This document shows positions 17,466 to 26,683 of a stretch of 64,000 nt of DNA, in pieces (the stretch's first letter is position 1; each line of letters opens with the position of its first letter). The DNA is taken from contig CAWIXN010000012.1 of assembly GCA_963840095.1 (NCBI GenBank), forward strand, positions 496,001 through 560,000, given 5' to 3'. The notes beneath the pieces are model-generated. The model was not told the DNA's origin and did no database searches. It worked only from the letters and a program-made list of their open reading frames with translations. Made by a program: the position numbers and the translations under genes. Origin of the DNA: DATBGO01 sp963840095. Its GTDB lineage: Bacteria > Actinomycetota > Actinomycetes > Streptosporangiales > Streptosporangiaceae.

Positions 17466-17897
17466 TCAGCCGGTTCCGATGGACGCATCGGCGACTTCGC
17501 GGAGGAAGATCTCAGCTGTCTTCGGCCCGATGCCCCTGAAGCTCTGCAGCCGCTGGCTGATTTCCTCGCGGCTCCGTGAGGTGTGGACCAGCCGGGCTAC
17601 CGAGCCGCCGTACTGGCCGATGATCCCCTGCATGACTTCCGGGAGCTCGTGGGCCATCACCGAGCCCATCCGGTGGTAGTTGCCCTCATACAGCTCGTGC
17701 CACAGCGGTTCCCGGTCCTTGGCGGTGAACCGGTCGGGGGCGTCCCAGCCGTCGTCCTTGAACTGGCGGAACGCGGCGGCCGCGGTCTTCTGCGGCACGG
17801 GTCGCCCGAACAGGATACTCGCCAGCAGCCAGTCGAACAGGCCCTGGTCAGTGGCCATGTCGATGCCCAGATCGCCGGGGGTGATGAATGAGGTCAT
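17466..17897 (-). CDS. Small HhH-GPD-related protein
   Basis: The 143-residue product carries a helix-hairpin-helix near its end (LQSFRGIGPKTAEIFLREV, about residues 117-135), as in the endonuclease III/DNA glycosylase superfamily. The N-terminal half is helical (GLFDWLLASILFGRPV). The catalytic lysine region and iron-sulfur cysteines of full EndoIII are not seen, so glycosylase activity is doubtful. It may be a DNA-binding relative. Confidence 0.75.
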   Translation of the reverse strand: MTSFITPGDLGIDMATDQGLFDWLLASILFGRPVPQKTAAAAFRQFKDDGWDAPDRFTAKDREPLWHELYEGNYHRMGSVMAHELPEVMQGIIGQYGGSVARLVHTSRSREEISQRLQSFRGIGPKTAEIFLREVADASIGTG

Positions 17898-17967
17898 AGC
17901 TCGGCCAGGCCGGTGTCACGCGCAAAGCCGGCAATCACGGGGGCTGCTTCGCGCAGGCGTCCCCTGG

Positions 17968-18330
17968 TCATTTCAGGGTGATCTTCTTACTGGCGAGCAG
18001 CCACGAGTCACCGGACCTGACGAAAGTGTCCCGGTAGATTCCCGTGGCCACGATCGAGGTGTCCTCCACCTCCATGAAGTCGGTGACCGCGCTGGCGGTG
18101 TCGCCGTCCACCCTGATCAGGACGTTGGAGCTGAACAGCGTTCCGTGGTAATCGGCGGTCATCGCGCTCTGAAGATCCCGGATCACGTTTTCCCGGCCCT
18201 GGAACGTTCCCCTGCGGGAACTCACCGATGCATCCTCGGCGAATATCTGGCCCAATTCGTCCCATTGCTTGGAGTCGAACAGCTGGCAGTACTGCGCGAT
18301 CGTCCGGCGAATGCCGTCCTCGTCGCTCAT
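17968..18330 (-). CDS. SnoaL-like (NTF2-fold) protein
   Basis: The 120-residue protein has the NTF2-fold pattern: an N-terminal helix pair (IRRTIAQYCQLFDSKQWDELGQIFAEDA) followed by strands ending SGDSWLLASKKITL. Such proteins act as small isomerases, hydratases or ligand binders; the substrate is unknown. The ATG at 18330 has AGGAGAGG upstream, so a longer upstream reading is rejected. The second copy of the 22-bp shared motif lies about 120 bases upstream. Confidence 0.85.
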   Translation of the reverse strand: MSDEDGIRRTIAQYCQLFDSKQWDELGQIFAEDASVSSRRGTFQGRENVIRDLQSAMTADYHGTLFSSNVLIRVDGDTASAVTDFMEVEDTSIVATGIYRDTFVRSGDSWLLASKKITLK

Positions 18331-18450
18331 CAGCCTCTCCTGCCTGACGGTGAGGCACGTGCCGGCGCTGCGGACAGCCAACAGGTGGCAGTGGCGGCTC
18401 GTGCAGGCGCGATAACGCCTAGCCCGATCCTGCTGTCCGATGTGGCGCGG

Positions 18451-18472
18451 CGGTATCCGCAACATGACTGCA
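18451..18472 (-). promoter_or_regulatory. Shared 22-bp upstream motif, copy 2
   Basis: This is an exact duplicate of the 22 bases at 16681-16702, in the same orientation relative to the downstream minus-strand gene (SnoaL-like). Flanking sequences differ on both sides, so it is not part of a longer duplication. Confidence 0.5.
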
Positions 18473-18614
18473 GGCTCCTGCGCGGAACTGGGACAGCTGA
18501 CCGCTCGGGCTTGGTCGCAGAAGGTGCAGTCAGGTGACGGATGGCTTCGCGCGCCCCGGCGGGGAGACCCTGGCATCTGGCAACGGATAGGCATGGCAGA
18601 AACAGGGCAAAAAG

Positions 18615-19330
18615 ATGCGCGCATTGGCTGTACCGAGCTTCGGAGGGTCGCCGATCATGGTTGACCTGCCACTTCCCGATGCGGAGGACTCGGTCCTAGT
18701 CCGAGTGAGCTATGCAGGCGTCAATCCTGTCGACTTTCAGCTCGTCGACCAGCTCACCTCAGGCGCGCGGTTCCCCTTTGTCCTCGGAGTCGATGTCGCT
18801 GGCGTGGTCGAGCATGTCCCGCCAGGGCAGTCTGCCCTGCATGTCGGGGATCGCGTTTTCGGACTGGCCCGCACGAACGGGTCCTACGCCGAGTACACCT
18901 CCGTCGTACCCGGCGCGCCGACCGAGCCGCTGGCCCGCATACCCGACAACATTCCGGACGAGCAGGCGGCAGTGCTGCCGGTGGCGGGCGTCGCGGCGCT
19001 GGGGTCGCTTGAGCTTCTCGGCATCACCGCTGGCGACAGTCTGGTAGTGATGGGAGCGGCCGGCGGCGTAGGAGGCTACGCGGTTCAGATGGCGGCGGCT
19101 CGCGGCACGCACGTCATAGCGACCGTGCGGGGAGATATCGAGGAAGCACGACATCTGGGGGCCGCGGAGGTATTCGACGTCGAGTCCGTGGACGTCGCCA
19201 GCGCGCTGCGAGCGTCTTACCCGGAAGGCGTCGACGCGGTCCTGGACATCGTGAATGACCGCGATGCGATCGCTACAGCGGCGTCCATCGCAGGTCGATT
19301 TTCCGCTGCGAGCCAGGCCGTCAGACCCAC
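18615..19330 (+). pseudogene. Zinc-free NADP-dependent quinone oxidoreductase, 3'-truncated
   Basis: About 225 residues match medium-chain quinone oxidoreductases: an N-terminal GroES-like part (VSYAGVNPVDFQLV, VLGVDVAGVV) and the nucleotide motif GAAGGVGGYAVQMA. Near DAVLDIVNDRDA the similarity stops. The frame then runs to 19496 through the next gene in the wrong frame. The C-terminal 80-90 residues normal for the family are missing, which suggests a deletion that joined this gene to the downstream dehydrogenase. Confidence 0.75.
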
Positions 19331-19347
19331 GGGCAGAGGAGATGCAG

Positions 19348-20229
19348 ATGAGCGAGACGCACAGCCACGACGGCGCCGCGGTTGCGGTGCTGGGGATCGG
19401 GATCATGGGCTCGGCGATGGCCCGCAACCTGGTCGATGCCGGGCTGCCGACAACAGTCTGGGACCGGTCGGCCTCGGCAACAACGCCGCTGTCTGAGGCC
19501 GGTGCCCTGGTGGCCGCGACGCCGGCGGAGGCGATAAGCCGCGCGCGGCTGGTCATCACGATGCTGCCGACCGCGGATGTCGTGGAGTCGGTGATCTTCG
19601 GCAACGGCACGCCGCAGGGGTTCACTCAGGGCGCGGTGTGGGCGCAGATGGGCACTATCGGCGTGGCCGCCACGAACCAGATCGCCGGCCGCATGCGCCA
19701 GCTCCGGCCTGATGTCATGGTCGTGGACGCGCCGGTATCGGGCAGCAAGGCTCCCGCCGAGGCGGGTGAGCTGCTCATCCTTGCCTCCGGCCCGGCCGAG
19801 GCGCATGCCGCCGTGTCCCCGGCATTCGCCGCGATCGGCCGCAAGACCGTCTGGCTAGGCGAGGTCGGCCAGGGCAGCCGGATGAAGCTGGTCGTCAACG
19901 CCTATATGTCCATCCTGATCGAGGGCGTGGCCGAGGCCCTCGAGCTGGCCAGTCAGCTGGGCATCGACGACGCCGAGCTGGCCGAGGCTATCGAGGGCGG
20001 CCCGCTGGATGCGCCGATTGCCGACGCCAAGTTGCACAAGATGGCGCGCGGTGATTTCGCGCCCGAGTTCCCGCTTGAGTGGGCACTGAAGGACGTCGAC
20101 CTCGCGATCGCTGCGGCCGGCAGGACACTGCCCGTGCTCTCCGCCCTCGCTCGCCAGTGGCGCGAGGCCGTCGACAGCGGCCACGGCAGGCAAGACGTCA
20201 GCGCCGCGCGCCTGGCACTGCGCCGCTGA
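19348..20229 (+). CDS. NAD(P)-dependent oxidoreductase, 3-hydroxyisobutyrate dehydrogenase family
   Basis: The 293-residue protein has a Rossmann motif VLGIGIMGSAMA near residue 15, the family substrate motif DAPVSGSKAPAEAG, and the catalytic lysine in GSRMKLVVNAYM (about residue 174). It oxidises or reduces small beta-hydroxy acids or related imines. The ATG at 19348 is chosen because GAGGAG lies six bases before it. The ATG at 19342 is too close to that site. Confidence 0.9.
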   Translation: MSETHSHDGAAVAVLGIGIMGSAMARNLVDAGLPTTVWDRSASATTPLSEAGALVAATPAEAISRARLVITMLPTADVVESVIFGNGTPQGFTQGAVWAQMGTIGVAATNQIAGRMRQLRPDVMVVDAPVSGSKAPAEAGELLILASGPAEAHAAVSPAFAAIGRKTVWLGEVGQGSRMKLVVNAYMSILIEGVAEALELASQLGIDDAELAEAIEGGPLDAPIADAKLHKMARGDFAPEFPLEWALKDVDLAIAAAGRTLPVLSALARQWREAVDSGHGRQDVSAARLALRR

Positions 20230-20289
20230 CCGCGGAAGCTGCGAATCGCGCAGGGCGAGCCCGCTGAAGCGCGCGAACGGCTGTGCAGC

Positions 20290-20403
20290 ATGCGAGCGCC
20301 GATACGAAGAGCTGCGCGCACCGCCGTCCTGTACGGCGCGGTGCTGGCCGTCGCCGGCCTGGCCAGCGAGCTCGTAGTGACCCGGCTGCTTTCGCAGCTG
20401 TAG
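20290..20403 (+). CDS. Possible 37-residue single-helix membrane peptide
   Basis: A short frame encodes a basic start (MRAPIRRAARTA), one hydrophobic segment of about 20 residues and a C-terminal LLSQL. No clear ribosome binding site is seen and no family is recognised. It may be a chance frame in GC-rich DNA. Confidence 0.3.
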   Translation: MRAPIRRAARTAVLYGAVLAVAGLASELVVTRLLSQL

Positions 20404-20548
20404 TTCGCCTCCAGGGCCTATAGACGCCAGGCGGCATGCGAGCCGTCTTCGAGATCAGCGACAGTTACGCAGGACCGTGTCCGCCGCAGTGTCTCCTGAC
20501 CGCTGCGTAGCGGTTCAGGCAGGGCCGCAGGCAACTCTCCCGCGGCGG

Positions 20549-21253
20549 CTAGTCGCCGGCGCCGATGACCTGGAAGTCGTGGTTGACGAAAACATGGTGC
20601 GGCCAGTTCACGCCGATGTTGTGGACTTCGTAGTCGCCGTTGCTCAGCTCCACGACCCGGTCGACGACGCCGCCCGGGTAGGCGGTAAGCGACGCCTCGG
20701 CTGCCTTGTCCGCCACCGTTCCGGTGGCGACCGCGCCCTGCCCCTGGGTGTAGTCCGCCGGGATCTGGCCCGCGGTCTTGGTCGAGCCTGACGTGCCTTT
20801 CTGGAAGTCGATCACCTGCGACGCGGTCGAGGACGGACTGGCGGGCGGGTGCGCGATGACCTCCGCGGCCGTGATCGTCGTGCTATTGACCGTCCCCAGC
20901 ACGAGGACGCGCTGGCCCGTTGTCACGACGCCCGCCGAGGCAGGGCTCATCCCGTTCTCGTAGGTCGTGGACGATATATCCTTAATGGTCACCTTCTGGC
21001 CCGCGGCTGTCGTCAGCGTGAAGCCCGACGCGGACGTGCTGCTGACCGTGCCAGCCGATCCGCCCGGCTCCGGACCGCTCCGGGCATTGGATCCGGGACC
21101 GCCGGCCGAGCCGCTGCTCGCAGTGGGCGAACCGCTGCCGGCAGTGGATGAGCCGCTGCCCGTGGTGGCGCTGACGACCCCGTAGGAACCGGCCCCGATC
21201 GCGATGGCCGCACCTGCGACGATGATGGACCTGGTGAGCTTGCGAGAAGACAT
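20549..21253 (-). CDS. Secreted or membrane-anchored DUF5666-like protein
   Basis: The 234-residue product starts with a basic stretch and a hydrophobic helix (SIIVAGAAIAIGAGSYGVV), a signal peptide or anchor. A Ser/Gly-rich linker follows (residues about 35-68). Then come beta-rich segments (SGFTLTTAAGQKVTI, GQRVLVLGTVNSTTITAAEVI) of the DUF5666/OB-like type. The C-terminal segment ends in a Trp-Pro-His-His motif. The function is unknown, probably extracellular. The ATG at 21253 has GAGGAG upstream. Confidence 0.75.
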   Translation of the reverse strand: MSSRKLTRSIIVAGAAIAIGAGSYGVVSATTGSGSSTAGSGSPTASSGSAGGPGSNARSGPEPGGSAGTVSSTSASGFTLTTAAGQKVTIKDISSTTYENGMSPASAGVVTTGQRVLVLGTVNSTTITAAEVIAHPPASPSSTASQVIDFQKGTSGSTKTAGQIPADYTQGQGAVATGTVADKAAEASLTAYPGGVVDRVVELSNGDYEVHNIGVNWPHHVFVNHDFQVIGAGD

Positions 21254-21439
21254 TAGCTGAACTCCTCTCACTGAGTTCTCATCTCAGGATGCCGACCCGC
21301 GCTGGAAGTGCGCTGGGATCAAGCTGGACACTGGCCGGGAGGTATCTCCGCGCAGACTGACCACCGATCCGCCCGCCCGCTCACAGTGCGCCTGCCAGCG
21401 CAAACTCACCCGTGAGCACGCATTGGCTTATGGGTGCGC

Positions 21440-21455
21440 TCCCCCCTCGGACACA
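21440..21455 (+). repeat. att core copy 2
   Basis: TCCCCCCTCGGACACA is identical to the tRNA-Leu 3' end at 8618-8633. A frameshifted serine recombinase relic lies to its right and reads toward it. The bases after it (about 21475-21500) resemble those after copy 3, including GAATTCGG and TGGAGCGTC. Confidence 0.85.
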
Positions 21456-21554
21456 TAATATTTCCCCACGAGCTGCTGAATTCGGCATGCTGGAGCGTCT
21501 CGCGAGCTCGGCCTTCGGCCGGTGCAGGTGCTCTGCCTGCTGATTCAGCCCGCG

Positions 21555-22375
21555 TTATCTCCTTGCCGCCGACGTTTTGCGGTCGATGGTGACGGACACA
21601 GGGCCGTGGCTGCCGACGCGCAGGGTGGCCCGCACCGTGTACAGCGTCCACGCGTTGCCGCTGCGATGCGGGTTGCGTTCCGGGTCCGCGGCCGACGGGC
21701 ACGGGACCGCGGCGTCGTTGAGCGCCCGGGCTATCCGGGCATGCTGTGCCCGGCCATTCGCTCCGCGAAGATCGACGCCACCTGCGGCGCCGTCTCGGAA
21801 TCGGGCTCAAGCCGGCGTGCCCGACGCCCCCACGCCGCGTGGGCCCTGTTCGGGTGAGGACCAGCGTCGGCGAGCCGGTACCCATACGGCGGCCGTCCGC
21901 CGAGGTACCTGCCCTGCTCGCGCTTCTGCGCGGCCATCGCGGTGCGGACCCGGATCCTGGTGCGGATGATCTCTCGCTTGGACTGCAAGCCGAGCGCCAT
22001 CATCGTTTGCTCGTGATCCTCGGCACCGAAGCCGACCCGGCCGCCGACCTCGGGAGTCCACAGCTGGATCCCGTAGTGCTCGAACAGGGGCACCATCGAC
22101 GCGAACTGGCTCCCGTAGCACGCCCGCTCGTACTCCCCGATCACCACCGCATCCCAGCCGCGGTCCGGGTCGGCTAGCTGAGCGACGAGAGCGGCGGCCT
22201 GCGGGCGGCGCGCCCACGCCAGCGTCCGGCTCTTCCCGGAATCGAAGAAGCACGATCTGCCCGTGCCCGGCGACCAGTGCCCCGGCCTGGCCAAGCTGCC
22301 GCGCCTGCGACGTCAGCGGATCCTGGTAATCCTCCGCGGACACCCGGCCGTAGAACGCGAACCGCAGCCCGCAGC
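21555..22375 (-). pseudogene. Serine recombinase relic next to att copy 2
   Basis: An N-terminal piece (AFYGRVSAEDYQDPLTSQARQL) and, after a frameshift near 22255, a longer piece (FFDSGKSRTLAWARRPQAAAL ... GGRPPYGYRLADAGPHPN) align with the intact recombinase at 8294-10285. A second frame change near 21730 leads into a short end VTIDRKTSAARR that stops at 21555. The zinc-ribbon half is gone. It marks an older element of the same family. Confidence 0.85.
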
Positions 22376-22665
22376 TCTTCGGCTTTGCTGCACGACGCCG
22401 CCCTGTGCTCTCAGCCCAGGCCGCCAGCCTCCCGCGGCCGGTCCTGAAAGCTGGGTCGTGTCGATGACTACCGGTCCCTTCTACCTGGGCATCAACCTGA
22501 CCAGCGTGCAGCCGCCTTCCCGCCGATCTCCCGGGCGTCCCGATCCGGATCGTGCTGGCCGTCTGCGGGCAGTTTCTCGCGGCCGTCGTCAGCCGGCCTG
22601 CTGGTATGAGTGGCGATCCAGGCATGCAAGTCGGTATCGATATCGCGCGTGAGTCAGGGGCATTG

Positions 22666-22800
22666 TCAGCGGCCGCTTAGCCAGCTGGTGGCGGCGAGGA
22701 ACAGCATCGCTGTCACTATTACGCACAGCACCACGATGCGTACGGTTCGGCGTCCGCGTGGTACGCGGACCCCTGGGTCCGTCTCGTTCGGTGTAGTCAT
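22666..22800 (-). CDS. Small single-helix membrane protein
   Basis: The 44-residue product has a polar basic start (RVPRGRRTVR) followed by one hydrophobic helix (IVVLCVIVTAMLFLAATSWL). It lies directly downstream of the PadR-linked membrane protein, separated by a few bases on the same strand, so it may be the third cistron of that operon. No family is recognised. Confidence 0.5.
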   Translation of the reverse strand: MTTPNETDPGVRVPRGRRTVRIVVLCVIVTAMLFLAATSWLSGR

Positions 22801-22806
22801 CAGGGG

Positions 22807-23739
22807 TTACGCCTCCTGCTGGGACTCGGGGTTCGAGGTGAACGAGTCGGGCACGGTCAGTGTGGGTGTGCGGCGAAGCAGTCGGCCGGCCGCGGCGGCG
22901 CCGCCCCATCCAATGGTGGCGAAGACCAGGGTGGTGAAGGCCAGAAGGACCAGGTTGTTGCCGAGCCGGTCGCTGATGGTGCCCCGGAGAGTCCCGCCGC
23001 CGTCCTCGTCGAACGGTCCGCCGCCGCCGATCGCGGCGACCGCGATCGACGTGTACACGAACAGGCCGAGGCTGCCGGTGATGGCGGCGAGCCGGGCGAT
23101 GCGCTTTCCGACGATCGGGTCACGGCCCCACAGGGTGCCGGCGGCGCCCACGACGAACGGCACCACGATCACCTGCACCAGCCGGTGCCAGGGCACGGTA
23201 TTCGGCAAGAGCTGGTCGAGGAACGTGAACCCGGACAGGGTCAGAAAGGTCACGGTGATGAACAGGCCCCCGAGCAGGCCGGGAACCGCGACACCGGGCC
23301 GGCGTACCAGGGCGCTGGCGCCGAGCAGGACACCGGCCACGAAGACGGTCAAAATCGCCGCCGCGATCCAGTCGCCGCCGCCGAGCCGGTAGCGGACCGC
23401 CATTGCGCTGTACAGACCGACGGCACCGGCCGCAAGCACGATCATCGCCCATGCCCCGGCGGCGGCCCGTCCCCATGGTGGTAGCACGACTGCGGCGGCG
23501 ACGCAGCCGAGCGTGAAGCGCATCCGCCGGATCCGGCCCTCGAGGTGGCCGAGTTCGCCGAGCATGGCCTGGCCCCATTCGGCCCGCTGCGGGGACAGCA
23601 GGCCGACCGCCCAGCGCATCAGCCGCAGCGGCGCGTCCTCGGCTGGGCCGTCCAGGAACCGCCGCGGGTTACGGCGGTACAGCGCTATGCCGATGCCCAG
23701 CAGGCCCAACATAGGGACGAAGAACAGGCCACCGAGCAT
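22807..23739 (-). CDS. Multi-pass membrane protein coupled to PadR gene
   Basis: The 310-residue protein has about seven or eight hydrophobic helices. An Arg-rich cytosolic segment after the first helix contains PQRAEWGQAMLGELGHLEGR, a pattern common in actinobacterial membrane proteins encoded beside PadR regulators. Its ATG overlaps the PadR stop (TAATG at 23737-23741), indicating coupled translation. The function is unknown; an ABC-permease-associated or sensor role is possible. Confidence 0.75.
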   Translation of the reverse strand: MLGGLFFVPMLGLLGIGIALYRRNPRRFLDGPAEDAPLRLMRWAVGLLSPQRAEWGQAMLGELGHLEGRIRRMRFTLGCVAAAVVLPPWGRAAAGAWAMIVLAAGAVGLYSAMAVRYRLGGGDWIAAAILTVFVAGVLLGASALVRRPGVAVPGLLGGLFITVTFLTLSGFTFLDQLLPNTVPWHRLVQVIVVPFVVGAAGTLWGRDPIVGKRIARLAAITGSLGLFVYTSIAVAAIGGGGPFDEDGGGTLRGTISDRLGNNLVLLAFTTLVFATIGWGGAAAAGRLLRRTPTLTVPDSFTSNPESQQEA

Positions 23740-24054
23740 TACGCCTCACTCCAGCGCTTGTGCGGGTTCAGGGTCGTCCGGTCGACGCGGGCGGCGGTCA
23801 GCGCCGCCACGAACTCCCGGCCAGACAGGGTCAGCCGGTACAGATGGCGGGGCGGCCGGCTGCCTTGGCCGGGTTCCCACGAGGTGTCCAGCAGGCCACG
23901 GTCGGCCAGACGGACCAGGATCGGATACAGCGAACCCGGATTTCAGGTGCACCTCGGCGGCCAGGTCGTAGCCGTAGCGCCACCGAGCCGGGTCGGCGGC
24001 CAGTGCCCGTAGGACGTTGATCGTCTGTGGCGACGGGGGACGGTTACGCTGCAC
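23739..24054 (-). pseudogene. PadR-family regulator with a frameshift
   Basis: The start (PSPQTINVLRALAADPARWRYGYDLAAEVHLKSG) is a PadR winged-helix N-terminus. One extra base near 23933 shifts the frame. In the other frame the expected SLYPILVRLADRGLLD continues, through a beta wing, to NPHKRWSEA and TAA at 23739. That stop overlaps the next ATG. The intact protein would be about 104 residues. Either this is a real mutation that relieves repression of the membrane-protein operon, or a base-calling error. Confidence 0.85.
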
Positions 24055-25089
24055 GAACGGTAACTCTACTCATATAGCCGTAACGGTCAAGAGACCCGTA
24101 CCGGGCCCGCGCCCGCGATGTTAGCGGCCAGGCTCGCCAGCACGCCGATCATCAGCAGCGCCCTTGCTTGTTGCCGAAGGCAAGGCCTACCCGAGCGAAA
24201 GGCGTACGCTCAGCACCGGATGCTCGACTTCGACGGCGACGCACCTCTCCCGTGGCGCGCTGCAAATCGGCCACCGCCAGTGTTGGCCACCGTCCGTGAT
24301 GTGCGCGGGCACGCGCGGATGGCCGGTGTTGAGTGACGGCGGACGAGAGTGACGAGCCGTGTCGGCGTAGCAGCGGCCGCCCGTGCGCATGACGCCGTGT
24401 GATTGCCGCGATCCGCGCTAAGGTCAGCCAGTCCCGATCCGCTCCTGTCACACTGTCACAATAGAACACAGGTTCGATAGTTTTCAGCGCGGTGCGCAGA
24501 CAAGACCGACGCCCTCTGCACGCCGCGCACCCGGCTCCGTACCGGCAGGGCAGGCCGGAGGTGCGGTGCAATCCTGGGAAGGGGCGGTGTCTGCGTCTGA
24601 GGCTGCCCGCAGGCAGCTGTACGTCTTGCAGCAACAGTGGCAGGACGCGATCCAGCGGTTCCGGACAACCTCCGCGACTTCGCCCGCGGCGAGGACGGCC
24701 TGTCGCGCATCGACCGCGACAGGCGCTGGTAGCCGATGCCCGCGACGTCGGTCGATGACAAGGCGGCGCAACTCGTCCCCGACGGCCTGGTGAAGTTCAC
24801 TGCTCACGACAAGACCGGGCGGCCGGTGAAGGCTCGCGTTGGTGCCTACGACTTGCGGCGGAGCGCTGGCGGCCGGTGGATCTGTGATTGTCCGAGCGGC
24901 GAGGGGGCTCACCCGCGGGCCGAGGTTCGGATGCGCGGCCGTGATCCCCGAGTCGACCATCGTCAAGGTCAGAGAGAATCCCCATCGCCGCTTGACTCAC
25001 GCTCCGCAGCATCTGCGGCATGGCCCGGCTCGAACGGGCCGCCAGCCTGGCTGGGCATGCCTGGATGAATTAGCTGGCGAGCTGATGCC
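24055..25089. other. Long stretch without a supported gene, degraded coding traces
   Basis: About 24,600-24,735 (+ strand) encodes QQQWQDAIQRFR and then, after a one-base shift, DNLRDFARGEDGLSRIDRDRRW before a stop. This looks like the frameshifted end of a lost gene of unknown family. On the minus strand near 24,900-24,966 the phrase MVDSGITAAHPNLGPRV recalls the Asp region of subtilases, but nothing else of that family follows. The left end (24055-24100) holds the AT-rich PadR promoter region. Confidence 0.4.
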
Positions 25090-26271
25090 TCAGCTCGCGG
25101 GTATTACCACCTCTGTCCCGTTAACAGGACTGGGATTACCGTAGCTTCCACCTTCGGAATCAGCTCCAGGGAACATCGTGAACTCGCAAGAGTATGACGT
25201 GACAACCGCACCGGGGTCTGCGCTTGCGTTGCACGCCGCGCCGTTGAAGGTTGCCGTGTCCGCCTGCGGGGTTTCTATTTCCATGACGTCCCCGTACGGC
25301 ACCACGTAGGTATAGACCCCTGCGATGCTTGGGGGCTGGCTTGGCTGGTTTAGGCCGTTGACGTGGATATCGAGGTCCGCCGTGTAATTGGTGTCTAGGT
25401 AGACGCCCATCTGCCCGGAGAAGCTCGCCGAGACGCTCTGGTTACTGGTCATCGTTACCGTGCAGCTGGTAATGGCAGGCGTGCCGCGCTCCAGCCCGGC
25501 CGGATTGACTTGCCCCGAGCTGCAGGCGGCAGTGCCTTGCCCGCCCCACCCGGCCAGCACATCCAGATTGCCAGCCCCGTTATCTGTATCCGGCTCGGCA
25601 GTCAGGGTGACGCTGTACCCGGCAGGGAACTCTGCCGAGCAGACGGACTCAGCCGCGCTGGGATTGCAGTCAATGCCTGCGGGGTTGCTGACCACGGTGT
25701 CGTTGCCGTCGCCGGTGGCGATGGACACGTTCAGGGTGTAAAGCGTTGTCGGTGTGCAGGTAATGCTGACCGACCCGTTGCTGCCATAGGAGACATTCAG
25801 CGTCCCCGCATTCGAGCTTCCGGTGTTGCAGACGGTTCCATCCAGGGCATCAATACTCGAAGTGCCTGCTGGTCCCGGAGGTCCCTGCGGTCCCGCCACT
25901 CCCTGCGGCCCGATTGCCCCTGTTGGCCCCGCCGGTCCGGCGCTCCCCGTTGGTCCTGCCGGTCCGGTGAGGCCGATCGGTCCTTGCGGACCAGTCGCAC
26001 CTTCAGCTCCGGTAGCGCCTGCTGGTCCTGCAGGTCCCGCAGCTCCCTGCTGGTTCCAGGAGATCGCCGTGGTGCCTTTCGGGCAGTTCGTCCCCGAGTC
26101 CTGAAGCACGAAGACATGGCTGCCATTCAGGGCCTGGGTTGTGTAGCAGCCGTGGATCACGCCGCCAGAGTCCACCGGGCCTCCGGCAATCGTGGCGTAC
26201 GCGGTACCGCCGCCGATCGTGAGGACTATCGCGCTCCCGATTCCGAGGAAAGCTGTGCGTGTGCGCATCAT
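25090..26271 (-). CDS. Secreted collagen-like (Gly-X-Y) protein
   Basis: The 393-residue protein starts with a signal peptide (residues 1-27). A short domain with two cysteines follows, then about 20 Gly-X-Y triplets (residues about 76-136, such as GPAGPTGSAGPAGPTG) that can form a collagen triple helix. A C-terminal region of about 250 residues has several cysteines and beta-rich Ser/Thr segments, including CTVTMTSNQSVSASFSG. It is likely exported and trimeric. The ATG at 26271 is the natural start of the signal peptide; upstream in-frame sequence is not protein-like. Confidence 0.88.
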   Translation of the reverse strand: MMRTRTAFLGIGSAIVLTIGGGTAYATIAGGPVDSGGVIHGCYTTQALNGSHVFVLQDSGTNCPKGTTAISWNQQGAAGPAGPAGATGAEGATGPQGPIGLTGPAGPTGSAGPAGPTGAIGPQGVAGPQGPPGPAGTSSIDALDGTVCNTGSSNAGTLNVSYGSNGSVSITCTPTTLYTLNVSIATGDGNDTVVSNPAGIDCNPSAAESVCSAEFPAGYSVTLTAEPDTDNGAGNLDVLAGWGGQGTAACSSGQVNPAGLERGTPAITSCTVTMTSNQSVSASFSGQMGVYLDTNYTADLDIHVNGLNQPSQPPSIAGVYTYVVPYGDVMEIETPQADTATFNGAACNASADPGAVVTSYSCEFTMFPGADSEGGSYGNPSPVNGTEVVIPAS

Positions 26272-26664
26272 CTTCTCTTTTCCGCTCGGCACCTGTGCGA
26301 TCGCGCACATTTTGTGCTCCTGCCACCGCAGTGTCCTCTTCGGGTGGCTCGGGTCAAGGCGATCGGCCATACCGGTCGCTGCTCCGCGCTGCGCTACGGG
26401 GTTGCAACAACTAGGGCATTGTGGCAGCGCCCTTGCGGTCGGCCAGCGACAGGTCATCGGAGTCGAGCAGTGCCTCGATGTCGTCATATCCCGGGCCGAG
26501 CCGCTGGAGCCGCTGACCCACTTGTGGCTCCTGCCGCCGCGCGATATCCGCCGTTCTGCGCGGTATGGCAATGCCGACAGTGAACGTATGGGGCGAGCGT
26601 GAAAAGATGTTCTGTGCGCCTTTGTCGCGCCGGGCAACTCGTCCGCCGGGTCGCCGTCTCACCA

Positions 26665-26682
26665 AGTAGTACTTAGTAGTAC
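26665..26682 (+). promoter_or_regulatory. Direct-repeat operator of the toxin-antitoxin genes
   Basis: AGTAGTAC occurs at 26665-26672 and again at 26675-26682, ending two bases before the first ATG of the antitoxin. Phd/YefM antitoxins bind short repeats at this position to repress their own operon. The same octamer recurs in the repeats at 47621-47667. Confidence 0.55.
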
Positions 26683-26683
26683 C

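Noticed and set aside
24484..24966. Possible subtilase fragment on the minus strand
   Set aside because: Only the phrase MVDSGITAAHP resembles the Asp region; no His or Ser motif or flanking fold signature follows.
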